NCBI RefSeq assembly: GCF_030269445.1 | Contig: NZ_BSTJ01000001.1 | Coordinates: 335,898-399,897 of the forward strand | Length of the DNA stretch: 64,000 bases | Direction: 5' to 3' | Source: Actinoallomurus iriomotensis | GTDB taxonomy: Bacteria > Actinomycetota > Actinomycetes > Streptosporangiales > Streptosporangiaceae | In this document: piece after piece, positions 33,673 through 43,058 of the stretch | Numbering within the stretch: the stretch's first letter is position 1 | How the letters are laid out: every line of letters begins with the position of its first letter | Notes under the pieces: model-generated | Database searches by the model: none | The model's input: only the letters and a program-made list of their open reading frames with translations | What the model was told of the DNA's origin: nothing | Translations under genes and position numbers: made by a program

Positions 33673-35451
33673 GTGCGTGAGTTCAGCGTTCCCGCGCAGG
33701 TGACGATCGCCGGCTCGGCGAATCTGACCGAGACGCTTTTCTCCCGGGCGGCCGAGGAGCCCGGCCGTACGGTCTTCCGCCGCAAGGACGGTGCCGGATG
33801 GCGCGACGTCAGCGCCCGCGAGTTCGGCGACGAGGTCGCCCGGGTCGCCGAGGGCCTGGTCGCGGCGGGCATCGAGCCCGGCGACCGCGTCGCCCTCATG
33901 TCCCGCACCCGCTACGAGTGGACCGTCGCCGACTACGCCATCTGGACGGCCGGCGCGGTGACCGTGCCGATCTATGAGACCTCCTCCGCCTCGCAGATCC
34001 AGTGGATCATCGGCGACTCCGGCGCGAAGGCGATGTTCGTCGAGAGCGACGAGCACGAGAAGGCGGTGGCGTCCGTACGCGACGACCTGCCCGAGCTCGC
34101 CCACGTGTGGCGGATCGATGCCCCGCCGTCCCGGCCGTCGGGCGAGGGCGACGAGGCGGTCGGCGCCGACCTGGACGAACGGCGTGCCTCCCGTACCTCC
34201 GGCGACCTGGCCACGGTCATCTACACCTCGGGCACGACGGGCCGGCCGAAGGGCTGTGAGATCACCCACGAGAACCTCCTCGCGACCGCGCGCAACACCA
34301 TCGAGGGCGCCCTGACGGAGGTGTTCGGCCTGAGCGAGGGCTCGACGCTGCTGTTCCTCCCGCTCGCCCACGTGTTCGCCCGGCTCATCGAGGTCGGCTG
34401 CGTGGAGGCCGGCGTGGTCCTGGGCCACACCCCCGACCTGACCGACCTCGTCGGCGACCTCGAGTCGTTCCGCCCGACCTTCCTGCTCGCCGTGCCTCGC
34501 GTGTTCGAGAAGGTCTACAACGGGGCCGAGCAGAAGGCCGCCGCCGACGGCAAGGGCAGGATCTTCCGCATCGCCGCCGACACCGCGATCGACTACAGCC
34601 GGGCCGCCTCCCCGGGCCTGGGCCTGCGGCTGAAGCACGCGGTCTTCGACCGGCTCGTGTACACCAAGCTGCGGGCCGCGGTCGGCGGCCGGGTGACCCA
34701 CGCCGTGTCCGGCGGCGCCGCCCTGGGCGAGCGCCTCGGCCACTTCTTCAACGGGGTCGGCATCACCATCCTCGAGGGGTACGGCCTGACCGAGACGACC
34801 GCGCCGATCGCGGTCAACCTGCCGAGCGACAACCGCATCGGCACGGTCGGCAAGCCCATCCCCGGCACCTCGGTGCGCATCGCCGACGACGGCGAGGTCC
34901 TGGCCAAGGGCCCGAACATCTTCGCCGGCTACTGGCACAACGAGGAGGCCACCAAGCAGGTCCTGGAGGACGGCTGGTTCCACACCGGCGACATCGGCGA
35001 GCTCGACGGCGACGGCTACCTGAAGATCACCGGCCGGAAAAAGGAGCTCATCGTCACCGCCGGCGGCAAGAACGTCGCCCCCGGCCCGCTGGAGGACCGG
35101 CTGCGCGCCCACCCGCTCGTCAGCCAGTGCCTCGTCGTCGGCGACGGCCGGAAGTTCATCGGCTGCCTCATCACGCTCGACCCCGAGGCGATCGAGCCGT
35201 GGAAGGAGGAGCACGGCAAGTCGTCGCTGTCGGCGGCCGAGCTGGCCGAGGACCCCGACCTCGTACGGGAGATCGACGCCGCGGTGGCCGAGACCAACGC
35301 GTCGGTGTCGCGGGCCGAGGCGATCAAGAAGTACCGGATCCTGGCGAACGACTTCACCGAGGAGACCGGGCACCTCACGCCGACCCTGAAGGTCAAGCGC
35401 AACGTCGTGCTCAAGGACTTCGCGGACGAGATCGAGGCGCTCTACTCCTAG
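33673..35451 (+). CDS. Long-chain fatty-acid-CoA ligase (FadD15-like)
   Basis: Activates fatty acids to acyl-CoA through acyl-AMP. It has 592 residues in the ANL family. The AMP-binding P-loop is VIYTSGTTGRPKGCEITH, the gate motif is GYGLTETTAP, then DGWFHTGDIGELDGDGYLKITGRKKELIVTAGGKNV (partial) spans the A8 hinge. The catalytic Lys lies in the C-terminal TLKVKRNVV. AAAGGAGAG 4-5 nt before GTG 33673 fixes the start over upstream ATGs. It corresponds to Rv2187 (fadD15), which in M. tuberculosis is directly followed by pimB. Here a 7.6 kb accessory block intervenes. Confidence 0.92.
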   Translation: MREFSVPAQVTIAGSANLTETLFSRAAEEPGRTVFRRKDGAGWRDVSAREFGDEVARVAEGLVAAGIEPGDRVALMSRTRYEWTVADYAIWTAGAVTVPIYETSSASQIQWIIGDSGAKAMFVESDEHEKAVASVRDDLPELAHVWRIDAPPSRPSGEGDEAVGADLDERRASRTSGDLATVIYTSGTTGRPKGCEITHENLLATARNTIEGALTEVFGLSEGSTLLFLPLAHVFARLIEVGCVEAGVVLGHTPDLTDLVGDLESFRPTFLLAVPRVFEKVYNGAEQKAAADGKGRIFRIAADTAIDYSRAASPGLGLRLKHAVFDRLVYTKLRAAVGGRVTHAVSGGAALGERLGHFFNGVGITILEGYGLTETTAPIAVNLPSDNRIGTVGKPIPGTSVRIADDGEVLAKGPNIFAGYWHNEEATKQVLEDGWFHTGDIGELDGDGYLKITGRKKELIVTAGGKNVAPGPLEDRLRAHPLVSQCLVVGDGRKFIGCLITLDPEAIEPWKEEHGKSSLSAAELAEDPDLVREIDAAVAETNASVSRAEAIKKYRILANDFTEETGHLTPTLKVKRNVVLKDFADEIEALYS

Positions 35452-35506
35452 CTTGGGCCCGTCGCGAAGGCCCGCCGTCCTGTTGCGCGGCGCCCAGGCG
35501 ACGCCG

Positions 35507-36262
35507 TCAGGAGGCGAGGAGAAGGCGAAGGGCCGCCTCGGACGCCGAGCCGGGCTCGGCGGCGAAGACGGCAAGGCGCTGACCGGGCTGCTCCTGCAGC
35601 CGGAACACCTCCTCCGCCAGGGTCATCTCTCCCACCAGCGGGTGCCGGAACGTCACCGTGACCGAGTGGCAGTCGCGTACGGGATGGCGCGCCCACATGG
35701 CCGCGAACTCCGCGCTGTTCATCGTCAGCTCCCCGACCAGCTCCGTCAGCGCCGGATCGTCCGGCCACTGTCCGGCGGCCTTGCGGAGGTAGGCCACCGT
35801 GTCACGTGCCTTGGCCGGCCACTCGGCGTACAGGTCGCGTGTGTGCGGCTCCAGGAAGACCAGGCGAGCCATGTTCGGACGGTCGCCTGGCCGGTCCGGG
35901 GCGTCCAGGGCGAGATGGGGAGCCGGCAGCGCATGAGCGGGGCGGTTCCAGGCCAGGATGTCGGCCGCCCTGCCGAGGACGAGCGCCGGATTGACGTCCA
36001 TCGAGCGCAGGACGGCGACCGTGGCGGGCCGCACGCGCTCGGGCCGGTACCGCCGCACGCCCTTACGCGGCGGCCCGGCCAGACCGCGCAAGTGGGCCTG
36101 CTCCTCGTCGTCCAGCCGCAGCGCCCGCCCGATCGCGTCGAGTACGGCGTCTGAGGCGTTCACGCTCTGCCCCTGCTCCAACCGGGTGTAGTACGCCACG
36201 CTCACCCCGGCGAGCTGGGCGAGTTCTTCGCGGCGCAGTCCCGGGACACGGCGGCGCGATCC
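35507..36262 (-). pseudogene. XRE/MmyB-type regulator, 5' end deleted
   Basis: The frame reads GSRRRVPGLRREELAQLAGVSVAYYTRLEQG, an XRE helix-turn-helix. An MmyB-like ligand domain follows (VNPALVLGRAADILAWN, FLEPHTRDLYAEW, VRDCHSVTVTFRHPLVGEM). Complete relatives have about 30-40 more N-terminal residues. Here homology stops near 36262, where the oppositely oriented MFS gene begins. The only in-frame start candidate (GTG 36205) lies inside the helix-turn-helix. The protein, if made, would lack part of its DNA-binding domain. Confidence 0.7.
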
Positions 36263-37233
36263 TGGTGCTGGCGCTCCTGCTCGGAACCCAGTTCATGCTG
36301 GCCGCCGACTTCTCCATCTTCAATGTCGCCCTGCCCGCCGTGGGCAGGGGCGTCGGGCTCGCCCTTGACACCCTGCAGTGGGTGGCCACCGCCTACGCCC
36401 TCCCTGCCGCGGGCTTCACGCTGCGGTTCGGACGGGTCGCCGACCTGGCGGGCCGACGCAGAATGCTGCTGATCGGACTCGGCCTGCTGGCCGCCGCCTC
36501 CGTGTACGGCGGGACGGCCCACACGCCCGTCGCGCTGCTGTCCGCCCGCGTCGTTCAGGGACTGTCCACCGCCATCGCGGCGCCCGCCGCCCTCTCGCTG
36601 ATCACCACCACGTTCCCCGAGGGGCCGCTGCGCGCGCGGGCACTGGGATTCAACGGCGCGATCACGGCGGCCGGGTTCACCTGTGGCGCACTGCTCGGCG
36701 GGATGCTGACCGGGCTGTGGAGCTGGCGCTGGGCCTTCCTGGTGAACGTCCCCGTAGCGCTGGTCATCGTCGCCGCGGTTCCCCGGCTGATCCCGGAGGG
36801 ACGCGACGGCCGTACGGCCCGGCTCGACCTGCCCGGTGCGATCACCGTCAGCCTCGGACTACTCGCCCTGATATGGGGCGTCACGACCGGCGGCGTGGCG
36901 CGGTGGGCGTTCGTCCCCGCCGCCGGGCTGCTGATCCAAGGGAACGCCTGGTGGGTGGCGGCGGCCCTGGCGGCCTGCTACTTCGGGAACATGGTGGCCG
37001 TCGTGGCCTATGTCGTCACCGTCACCTCCGGCCTGCCCGACCACGAGCAGGGACTGGCCACCGGGCTGAGCGCGATGGCGCAACAGGTCGGCACGACCGT
37101 CGGCATCCCCCTGCTCAGCACGATCGCCACCGCGCCCGGGGGCATCCACTCGGCGGTCGGCGTGAACGCCGCGATCACCATGGCGGTGGCCCTGCTGGTC
37201 CGGCTCCTGGGACGCGTGCCCGCGGCCGGCTGA
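36256..37233 (+). pseudogene. MFS drug exporter remnant, 5' end and middle deleted
   Basis: The readable part starts AILVLALLLGTQFMLAADFSIFNVALPAVG, clearly TM1 of a DHA2-type exporter, with no initiator. It continues through TM6 (LDLPGAITVSLGLLALIWGVTT). It then jumps to a late segment (WWVAAALAACYFGNMVAVVAYVVTVTSGLPDHEQGLATGL, outline), so several central helices are missing. About 320 residues remain, compared with 450 or more in the family. Frame is kept, but promoter, start and helices are lost. Confidence 0.7.
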
Positions 37234-37261
37234 GTTCACGACGCGACGCCCCGCAGGACAT

Positions 37262-37817
37262 CCCTGTGCCCGGCCACCTCGCCGGGGACGTCCGGGCGCG
37301 GCTGACGGCCACCATCGGCGGCTTCACCGGGCTGTACGGCAGCGGGCGTCCGTACCTGGGCCGCGCCGCGCTGCTCGCGGTCGTCGCGGCGGCCGCGACC
37401 GGGTGGGCCGCGGTCCTCGTCGTCGCGGTGATCGCGGTGGCGGCGACCTGCTGTGCAACGCGCTCGCGGTCGGGCCGCCGGGGCCGTACATGTTCACACT
37501 GGCGTGCGCGGCCGTACGACGCGAGCACCGGCCCATCGGCGGCCGTACGCCGGGCGGCCGAGCGGCTGCGGCCGGCGGTGGTCGCGACGGAGCGGTCGGC
37601 GTACCGGCTGCCGGCCGCGTGCTGGGCGGCCGAACGGGACGGCGAGCCGGCCGTCCCCGGCGCGGCGGGCCTGCCCGCGACGCTGGCGGATCTGGCCGCG
37701 GCGGCCCGCGAGGGCACCGGGCCACCGGAGGAGGGTGAGCCGCCGGAGTTCCTCGCCGAGGAGGTCGCGGCGGTACGCGAGTCGCTGTTCAGGGCCGAGA
37801 CCGAACCGGCTCCGTAG
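37262..37817 (+). pseudogene. FUSC-family membrane protein remnant with frameshifts
   Basis: Fragments of one family are read in different frames. TIGGFTGLYGSGRPYLGRAALL is the N-terminal membrane part. LLCNALAVGPPGPYMFTLACAA (from about 37448) lies in another frame. A C-terminal piece RRAAERLRPAVVATERSAY returns to the first frame, and most of the protein (normally over 350 residues) is absent between them. The order and family match leave little doubt that this is a degraded gene. It follows the MFS remnant on the same strand. Confidence 0.65.
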
Positions 37818-37879
37818 GGTCCGGTGTCCCGCGTCGGCTCCTTGGGCCCCCGCTTGCCGGACCGCTTCCGGGACACGGC

Positions 37880-40800
37880 CTAGTCTGGCCGGTAATGCGG
37901 GTTCTGGATCCACTCGGCCTGGTCCTGCGGGCGGCCGGGGAAGAAGACCCGGCCGTCGTAGGAGACGCTGCCCGGGATCGGAAGGTCGCCCGGAATGCGC
38001 AGCGCCCCGACGATGTACCGCCGGTCGATGCCGCCGATGAACTTCACCTCGTCCTGTCCGCCGCCGATGTCGTAACCGCCGGGGGCATCGATCACGTACA
38101 CCCACCGGTCGGCGCCTTTGCGCCGGAATTGGTTCGCGAACTCGATCGCGGTGTCCACCAGGCGAGAGGTGCAGATGAGCTCCGGGTCGGAGGCGAAGCC
38201 CCGCTCCCCTTTCTGCATCGCGAAGCCTTCTTCGAAGATCCGCTCCGGTCCGCGGCGGTCCCCGCGGAACAGTGCGTTCCGGTCGAGCCGCCAGCCGACC
38301 TCCAATCGTCTCGGCTGCTCACCCGAGTAGTCACCGTTGTCACCCCAGTACTGGGGTGCCTCCTCTTCATCGCGGTACCACTTGAGCAAGTCGTTGAGAC
38401 GGGACGGCTTCCCGTTCGCGGCGGCGGTGTGGTCGATCGGACCGGACGGCGGCGAACCGCCCGACAGCGGCCAGCGTTCGACCGGAGCGGCGTCGTCCCG
38501 CAGGAACCGTGGGCTCGCCGGCACCCGCGGCAGTGCGCGCAGCGCCGACGGCGCCTCCGCGACGTGGGACGCGGGATGCAGTTCGCCGTCCGCGCGCCGC
38601 AGCGCCCGCACCAGCTCGAGCGGATCGGCGTGCTGCCCGCGCACCTCGGCGTCGACGTGCCGGTAGACAGCGATCAGGTCGGGCACCGACAGACCGGGAC
38701 GGACGCGGTTCGCCAGCCAGTCGAGGAAGCCGACGCCACGCGGCAGGCTCCGCTCCCCGCCGGGGTCCATCGCGCGGTTCAGCTCGGCCACCGCGTGTAC
38801 GGTCGGCTCGTCCTTACCGAGGCCCAGGCTGTCGGCGATCCGGCGGGCGGTCAGCAGGTCTGGGCCCAGTTCGCCGCGGGCACGCCGCAAGGCGGCGAGC
38901 ACGCCATCGTGATCGCCCCTGAGACCGGGGAAGGACTTCTCCTCCGCGTACTTGTACAACTCGATCATGTCCCGCACGGCAAGATCACGGGATACACCGC
39001 GGGCCAGAGCGTAGAGGGCGGCGTCTCCCGGCCTCGGCCCGCCGTAGTCCACGCTCTCCTTTGCATACGCCCCGAGCCGGCCGTCGCGTGCCGCGAGCCC
39101 GAGGTCCCGCTCGGCCGCACCGGGATCCGGTACCTCGACCCGTTTCAGGGTGCTCACGATCCGGACCGTGTGGTCATCCCGCTCCGGAATCAGGAACACC
39201 TTCTGGGTCTCCCGGAACGCCTGGCGGTCCTGGTCCAGCCGGAAGGCCGGCACATCGTGGCGGGCCAGCGTGAGCAGGTCGGTGAGTTCGGCACGACTGC
39301 GCGCGTACGACGGCTCGAACCCCATCTCGAGGGCGTCTCGATGGAGGGCCAGCAGGTCGGCGACCGTGGCATCGGGACCGAGGACGTCGTGCGCGAGGTC
39401 GCGCAGCGGATAGGAGCCATGCGCGGGACCTCGCGCGGGGTCGTACGCCGGATCGCTGAGCACGGTCAGGTCGTGGATCACGCGTGTCGTGTGATGGTCG
39501 GCGTACCAGAGCCCGTAGTGGTCCGCGAGGACGCGTGCCGAGTCCTCGCCCCCGGCCGCAGCGGACATGCGGACCGGCTCGGGGATGGGACGGACCGCCT
39601 CGCCGCGCACCTGTTCGATGAGATGCTCCAGCCCGGACCTGACGACGCGGGAATCGCCGTCGGCCAGCCGCACCAGGCGCAGCACCGCGTCCTGGTCACT
39701 CCGCTCCCCGAATCCCGCTTCGTGCGCACGCGCGTCGCCGAGCCCGGCCGCGTGGGCGATCTCGACCAAGCGGCGATAGCTCGCCAGCATGTCCGGGCTG
39801 CCTCGAGTGAGGTGGTTCTGGATTATGCCCAGACCCCTCGCCTCGGCGTCGCTCAGCCCTCGCATCCCAACGGTACGGGCGAGGCGGCGGCCGATGCCCT
39901 CGAACGGGTCGTCGACCGACCGGTCGTGGGCCGAACTCAGGATCTCGACGAGTTCGTCGCGGTCCCGCGCCCGCCACGGTTCGTGACCCAGCAGAACGGC
40001 GTCGTGGTGGAGGTTGAGCAGGTCGACGACCGAGGCGTCCCGTCCGATGACCTCGTGGGCGAGGTCGGTCAGCGGGCCGGTGCCCAGTGGGCGGTTTTCG
40101 CCCGGGCCGACGATCTCCGTGAGGCCGTGGAAGAAGTGGGCCGCGTCCCGGCCGGAGACCGCGGTCAAACCGTACTGCTCGGCGATCCGCCGCCCCGCGG
40201 ACTCGGCGTTGCGACCCGGCTCCAGCGATGCGGGCACCATGGGGTCCGGTGCCACCGGGCCGCGCCCGTTCTCATGGCCGGCCGAGCCGTCGTGCGCGTC
40301 ATGGTCCGTGGCCGGCGTCAGGTGCCCGGCTTCCCTGGCGACCGGGACGCCCTTGACCTCCAGCTCGGTAACCAGGCCCAGCCGGACCACGTCGCCTTCG
40401 CGCAGCCGGACGTTCTCGTCGTCTAGGAGGCGTCTCTCGTTGACGAAGGTTCCGTTGAGGGAGCCCATGTCACGGACCCACGGGACTCCCGCCGCGTCGA
40501 CGCTGAAGGTGGCGTGCACACGCGACACGTATTCGTCGTACGGCAGGGGCGAGTCGTAACGGCTGCGCCCGAGCGACACCTTACCGTTGGGCGGAATCCG
40601 GAGGACCTCCGTGGCGCCTCCGATGGCCAGTGCGAGATCACCGGACGGTCCCAGCTCCTGGCGCGCGCGGAGGATCGCGGCGTCCAGCGCCGCGATCTCC
40701 GGGTCGGGATCGTGGTGATGCAGAACGGCCTGGTCGGCGACGCGGACGCTACCAGCCAGTTCGGCACGCCGCGCTTCGAGCGCGGCGATATGCACCAGCA

Positions 40801-42871
40801 GTCCGTCCTCCGAGAGCTTGGTGCGAAGCGGCCGTTCGGGTGCGGCCCCCGTGTCCGGGTGGCCCGCCGGTGCGTACGACTCCGCTCGGTGCTCCGTCCG
40901 AGGGCTTGGGACGCTCTCGTGGATGGAGATGGGCTGGGTGGTCGCGACAGGATCCGTCGGCTCACCGCGTTCGCGCGACTCGGTCCCGTCACGGTCGTCG
41001 GACCGCTCAAGATGATTCCCGCGGTCCGCCTGATCCACCGGTTCGCCCCGGCCCGTCGGGCCGATCGGCTCCTCCCGGTCTCGGGACTCCGACGGCACGG
41101 CCTCATTCGTTCGGCCACCGTTCGCGGGCCGCGTCCCCTCGGCCGCGTGAGCAGAGGACTCCGGCCGGGCGACCAGGGGCGGACGCGGCGACCGGCTGCC
41201 GACCTTCGCTGATCCGTCGACCGTTCCCTTCACGGGCATGCCCGGCCGGTCACGGCCCGGTGTCGGCTCGTCACGGGGACCGTACTGCCTGGAGACCGGA
41301 GCGCTCGCCTCCCCGACGTGCCCGCCGACGACCGGCCCTCCGCTCTGGTCGTAGACGGGGCGGCTCTGGCCCGTGGCGCCCGCGTCCCGTACGAGCGGCG
41401 GGGCGTGCGGCACGTCCCCGGAGTCATGTGGAGCACTGGCGAGTTGCATGTCTCCGGAGCCGTGTCTCTCCGGCGAGGAGCCGGCGTCCGGCCGAGGGCC
41501 TCCCCCGCCTGTGGCGGGCGGCGCAGAGTGGTCGGCGGGCGGAACGTGGGCCGTGAGATCGGCGCCGACATCGGAGCCTTTTAGCGCGTGCATCACCTCG
41601 CCGTGGATGCCCATACCGGCGGACATCAACAGATCCTTGCTGACGTTGACTTCATCCCAGTGGACCGTGCCACCGTTATGGATCGCGTTCGCGGCGATGT
41701 CGTTGGCCACGAACACCGTGCTGTTGACGCCCATGTGGGTCGCCAGGCGGCCGGGGAGCGTGCCGGTGAGCATTTTGGCGAGCGAGTTTCCGTCCATCGC
41801 CGCCTCGCCCAGGCGCCGGTAGACGGCACCGGTCGCTCCACCGCCCGCGGCGCCGAGCAGCCCGCTCTCGGCAAGATCACCAAGGTCCAGGCCGTCCTGC
41901 AGGCCGTAACCCATCCGGGTCAGCTGGCCGACGAGGTTGAGCCCACCGACGAACCTCGCCCCGGACACGGCGGCCCGGCCCTCCGCAGTCCGGAGCATAG
42001 CCGCCAGGCGCATCCCCGCTGTGCGGGTTTTGGCCGTCGCGGTCGCCAGGTAGAACGGTCCCGCCGGAGTGGGCGCGAAGATCCGCGCGATCGCCCACAG
42101 CGTGAAGAGGTAGGCGCCCGACAGGTAGAACTGGGCCTTGCCAACCTTGATCTCCGTGGCCATGTAACGGCAGAACCCTGCCATCCCGCGGCAGGCATCC
42201 GCAGCGTCGGGTAGGTGCCCGCCGCCGCCCCTGGCCAGCCGGGCGAACGACTTGGTGAACGCCTCGATGTCGGCGCCGGCGTTGCCGGAGGTGATCTTCG
42301 TAGCGTGTGTTGAGGCGTGGCCGGTCACCGTGTCGACCACGTCGGCCATCCGCTCGAACGCTCTCGCCAGTTGCTCCATACCGGCCGCGTCACCGGCGGG
42401 CAGGCGGCACATCGTGACCATTTCCTCAAGGAGCGGCGCGATCTCCTCGTACCACGGCGGCGGTGGGTCGTCGCGTACCAGGCCGTCGGCCGCCGAGCCC
42501 ACGACCGCCCGCAGCGCCGCCGACTCCGCCGCCGACCGACCGGCGTCCGCGAGGGTGAACCGCGGGTCGTCTCCGGTCTCGGCCCGGTGCCAGGTATGGG
42601 CCATGCGCACCGCGCCCACGGCGTGACCCTTCAATGCCACGGACAATTGGGCGACGCCATCCAGAAGCTCGTCCCTGGCCTGCCGGAATCCCAGGGAGTC
42701 TGGTGCCCCATCGAAGAAGTTCCGGCCCAGTTCGTCGTCGCCCCAGGGCGAGCCCAAAGCGTTCAGAGCGTAGACGAGACCGACCAGCCCATGGGCCAGC
42801 ATCGAGCCCGCGTCATTAATACCGCCGGCCGACTGTGCGATGAGCTCCGGAGATACAACGACCTCGCCGAT
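37880..42871 (-). CDS. Giant ESX-type polymorphic toxin: WXG-like N-terminus, FHA, helical repeats, ADP-ribosyltransferase
   Basis: About 1663 residues. The N-terminal 100 (VVVSPELIAQSAGGINDAG ... SPWGDDELGRNFFDG) look like an EspA/WXG-type secretion domain, and a membrane-prone segment lies near 245-280. A long disordered region (about 425-690) precedes an FHA domain (about 755-825) with LGRSRYD, SRVHA and GSLNGTFVN. Helical repeats follow (about 890-1440). The last 140 residues resemble the cholera/LT-pierisin ADP-ribosyltransferase group: LFRGD (Arg1536), CTSRL (1568-1570), WVYVIDAPGGYDI and Q1606-D-E1608 followed by VKFIGGI. Start: no ATG/GTG/TTG exists between an in-frame TGA (42880-42878) and ATG 42802, but ATC 42871 has GGTGGTGA 6 nt upstream. 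ATG 42802 would cut the N-terminal domain. No immunity gene is recognised beside it. Confidence 0.85.
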   Translation of the reverse strand: MGEVVVSPELIAQSAGGINDAGSMLAHGLVGLVYALNALGSPWGDDELGRNFFDGAPDSLGFRQARDELLDGVAQLSVALKGHAVGAVRMAHTWHRAETGDDPRFTLADAGRSAAESAALRAVVGSAADGLVRDDPPPPWYEEIAPLLEEMVTMCRLPAGDAAGMEQLARAFERMADVVDTVTGHASTHATKITSGNAGADIEAFTKSFARLARGGGGHLPDAADACRGMAGFCRYMATEIKVGKAQFYLSGAYLFTLWAIARIFAPTPAGPFYLATATAKTRTAGMRLAAMLRTAEGRAAVSGARFVGGLNLVGQLTRMGYGLQDGLDLGDLAESGLLGAAGGGATGAVYRRLGEAAMDGNSLAKMLTGTLPGRLATHMGVNSTVFVANDIAANAIHNGGTVHWDEVNVSKDLLMSAGMGIHGEVMHALKGSDVGADLTAHVPPADHSAPPATGGGGPRPDAGSSPERHGSGDMQLASAPHDSGDVPHAPPLVRDAGATGQSRPVYDQSGGPVVGGHVGEASAPVSRQYGPRDEPTPGRDRPGMPVKGTVDGSAKVGSRSPRPPLVARPESSAHAAEGTRPANGGRTNEAVPSESRDREEPIGPTGRGEPVDQADRGNHLERSDDRDGTESRERGEPTDPVATTQPISIHESVPSPRTEHRAESYAPAGHPDTGAAPERPLRTKLSEDGLLVHIAALEARRAELAGSVRVADQAVLHHHDPDPEIAALDAAILRARQELGPSGDLALAIGGATEVLRIPPNGKVSLGRSRYDSPLPYDEYVSRVHATFSVDAAGVPWVRDMGSLNGTFVNERRLLDDENVRLREGDVVRLGLVTELEVKGVPVAREAGHLTPATDHDAHDGSAGHENGRGPVAPDPMVPASLEPGRNAESAGRRIAEQYGLTAVSGRDAAHFFHGLTEIVGPGENRPLGTGPLTDLAHEVIGRDASVVDLLNLHHDAVLLGHEPWRARDRDELVEILSSAHDRSVDDPFEGIGRRLARTVGMRGLSDAEARGLGIIQNHLTRGSPDMLASYRRLVEIAHAAGLGDARAHEAGFGERSDQDAVLRLVRLADGDSRVVRSGLEHLIEQVRGEAVRPIPEPVRMSAAAGGEDSARVLADHYGLWYADHHTTRVIHDLTVLSDPAYDPARGPAHGSYPLRDLAHDVLGPDATVADLLALHRDALEMGFEPSYARSRAELTDLLTLARHDVPAFRLDQDRQAFRETQKVFLIPERDDHTVRIVSTLKRVEVPDPGAAERDLGLAARDGRLGAYAKESVDYGGPRPGDAALYALARGVSRDLAVRDMIELYKYAEEKSFPGLRGDHDGVLAALRRARGELGPDLLTARRIADSLGLGKDEPTVHAVAELNRAMDPGGERSLPRGVGFLDWLANRVRPGLSVPDLIAVYRHVDAEVRGQHADPLELVRALRRADGELHPASHVAEAPSALRALPRVPASPRFLRDDAAPVERWPLSGGSPPSGPIDHTAAANGKPSRLNDLLKWYRDEEEAPQYWGDNGDYSGEQPRRLEVGWRLDRNALFRGDRRGPERIFEEGFAMQKGERGFASDPELICTSRLVDTAIEFANQFRRKGADRWVYVIDAPGGYDIGGGQDEVKFIGGIDRRYIVGALRIPGDLPIPGSVSYDGRVFFPGRPQDQAEWIQNPHYRPD

Positions 42872-43058
42872 GTCGGATCACCACCGCAATTCCATGATCA
42901 CCGCTTTGGATCCCGACATGGTACGACACGGTGAGAAAGCCGACGCGGTATCTCCTGGGGGCCGTCCGTCACATCGCTAAGCGAACTCGGTGCAAGAGAC
43001 TTTGCCCTCCGCGCGAAGGTCGCTCGTCGCCGACGCGGTGCTTCGCAGGTACTGGGCC

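Noticed and set aside
33520-35574. 684-codon open frame on the minus strand opposite the acyl-CoA ligase
   Set aside because: Shadow of a high-GC coding region: Arg/Gly/Val/Asp-rich translation without motifs, and the plus-strand frame is a clear ANL enzyme.
37895-40426. 843-codon plus-strand frame opposite the toxin gene
   Set aside because: No domain, no start signal, composition typical of an antisense shadow. The minus frame carries FHA and ADP-ribosyltransferase motifs.
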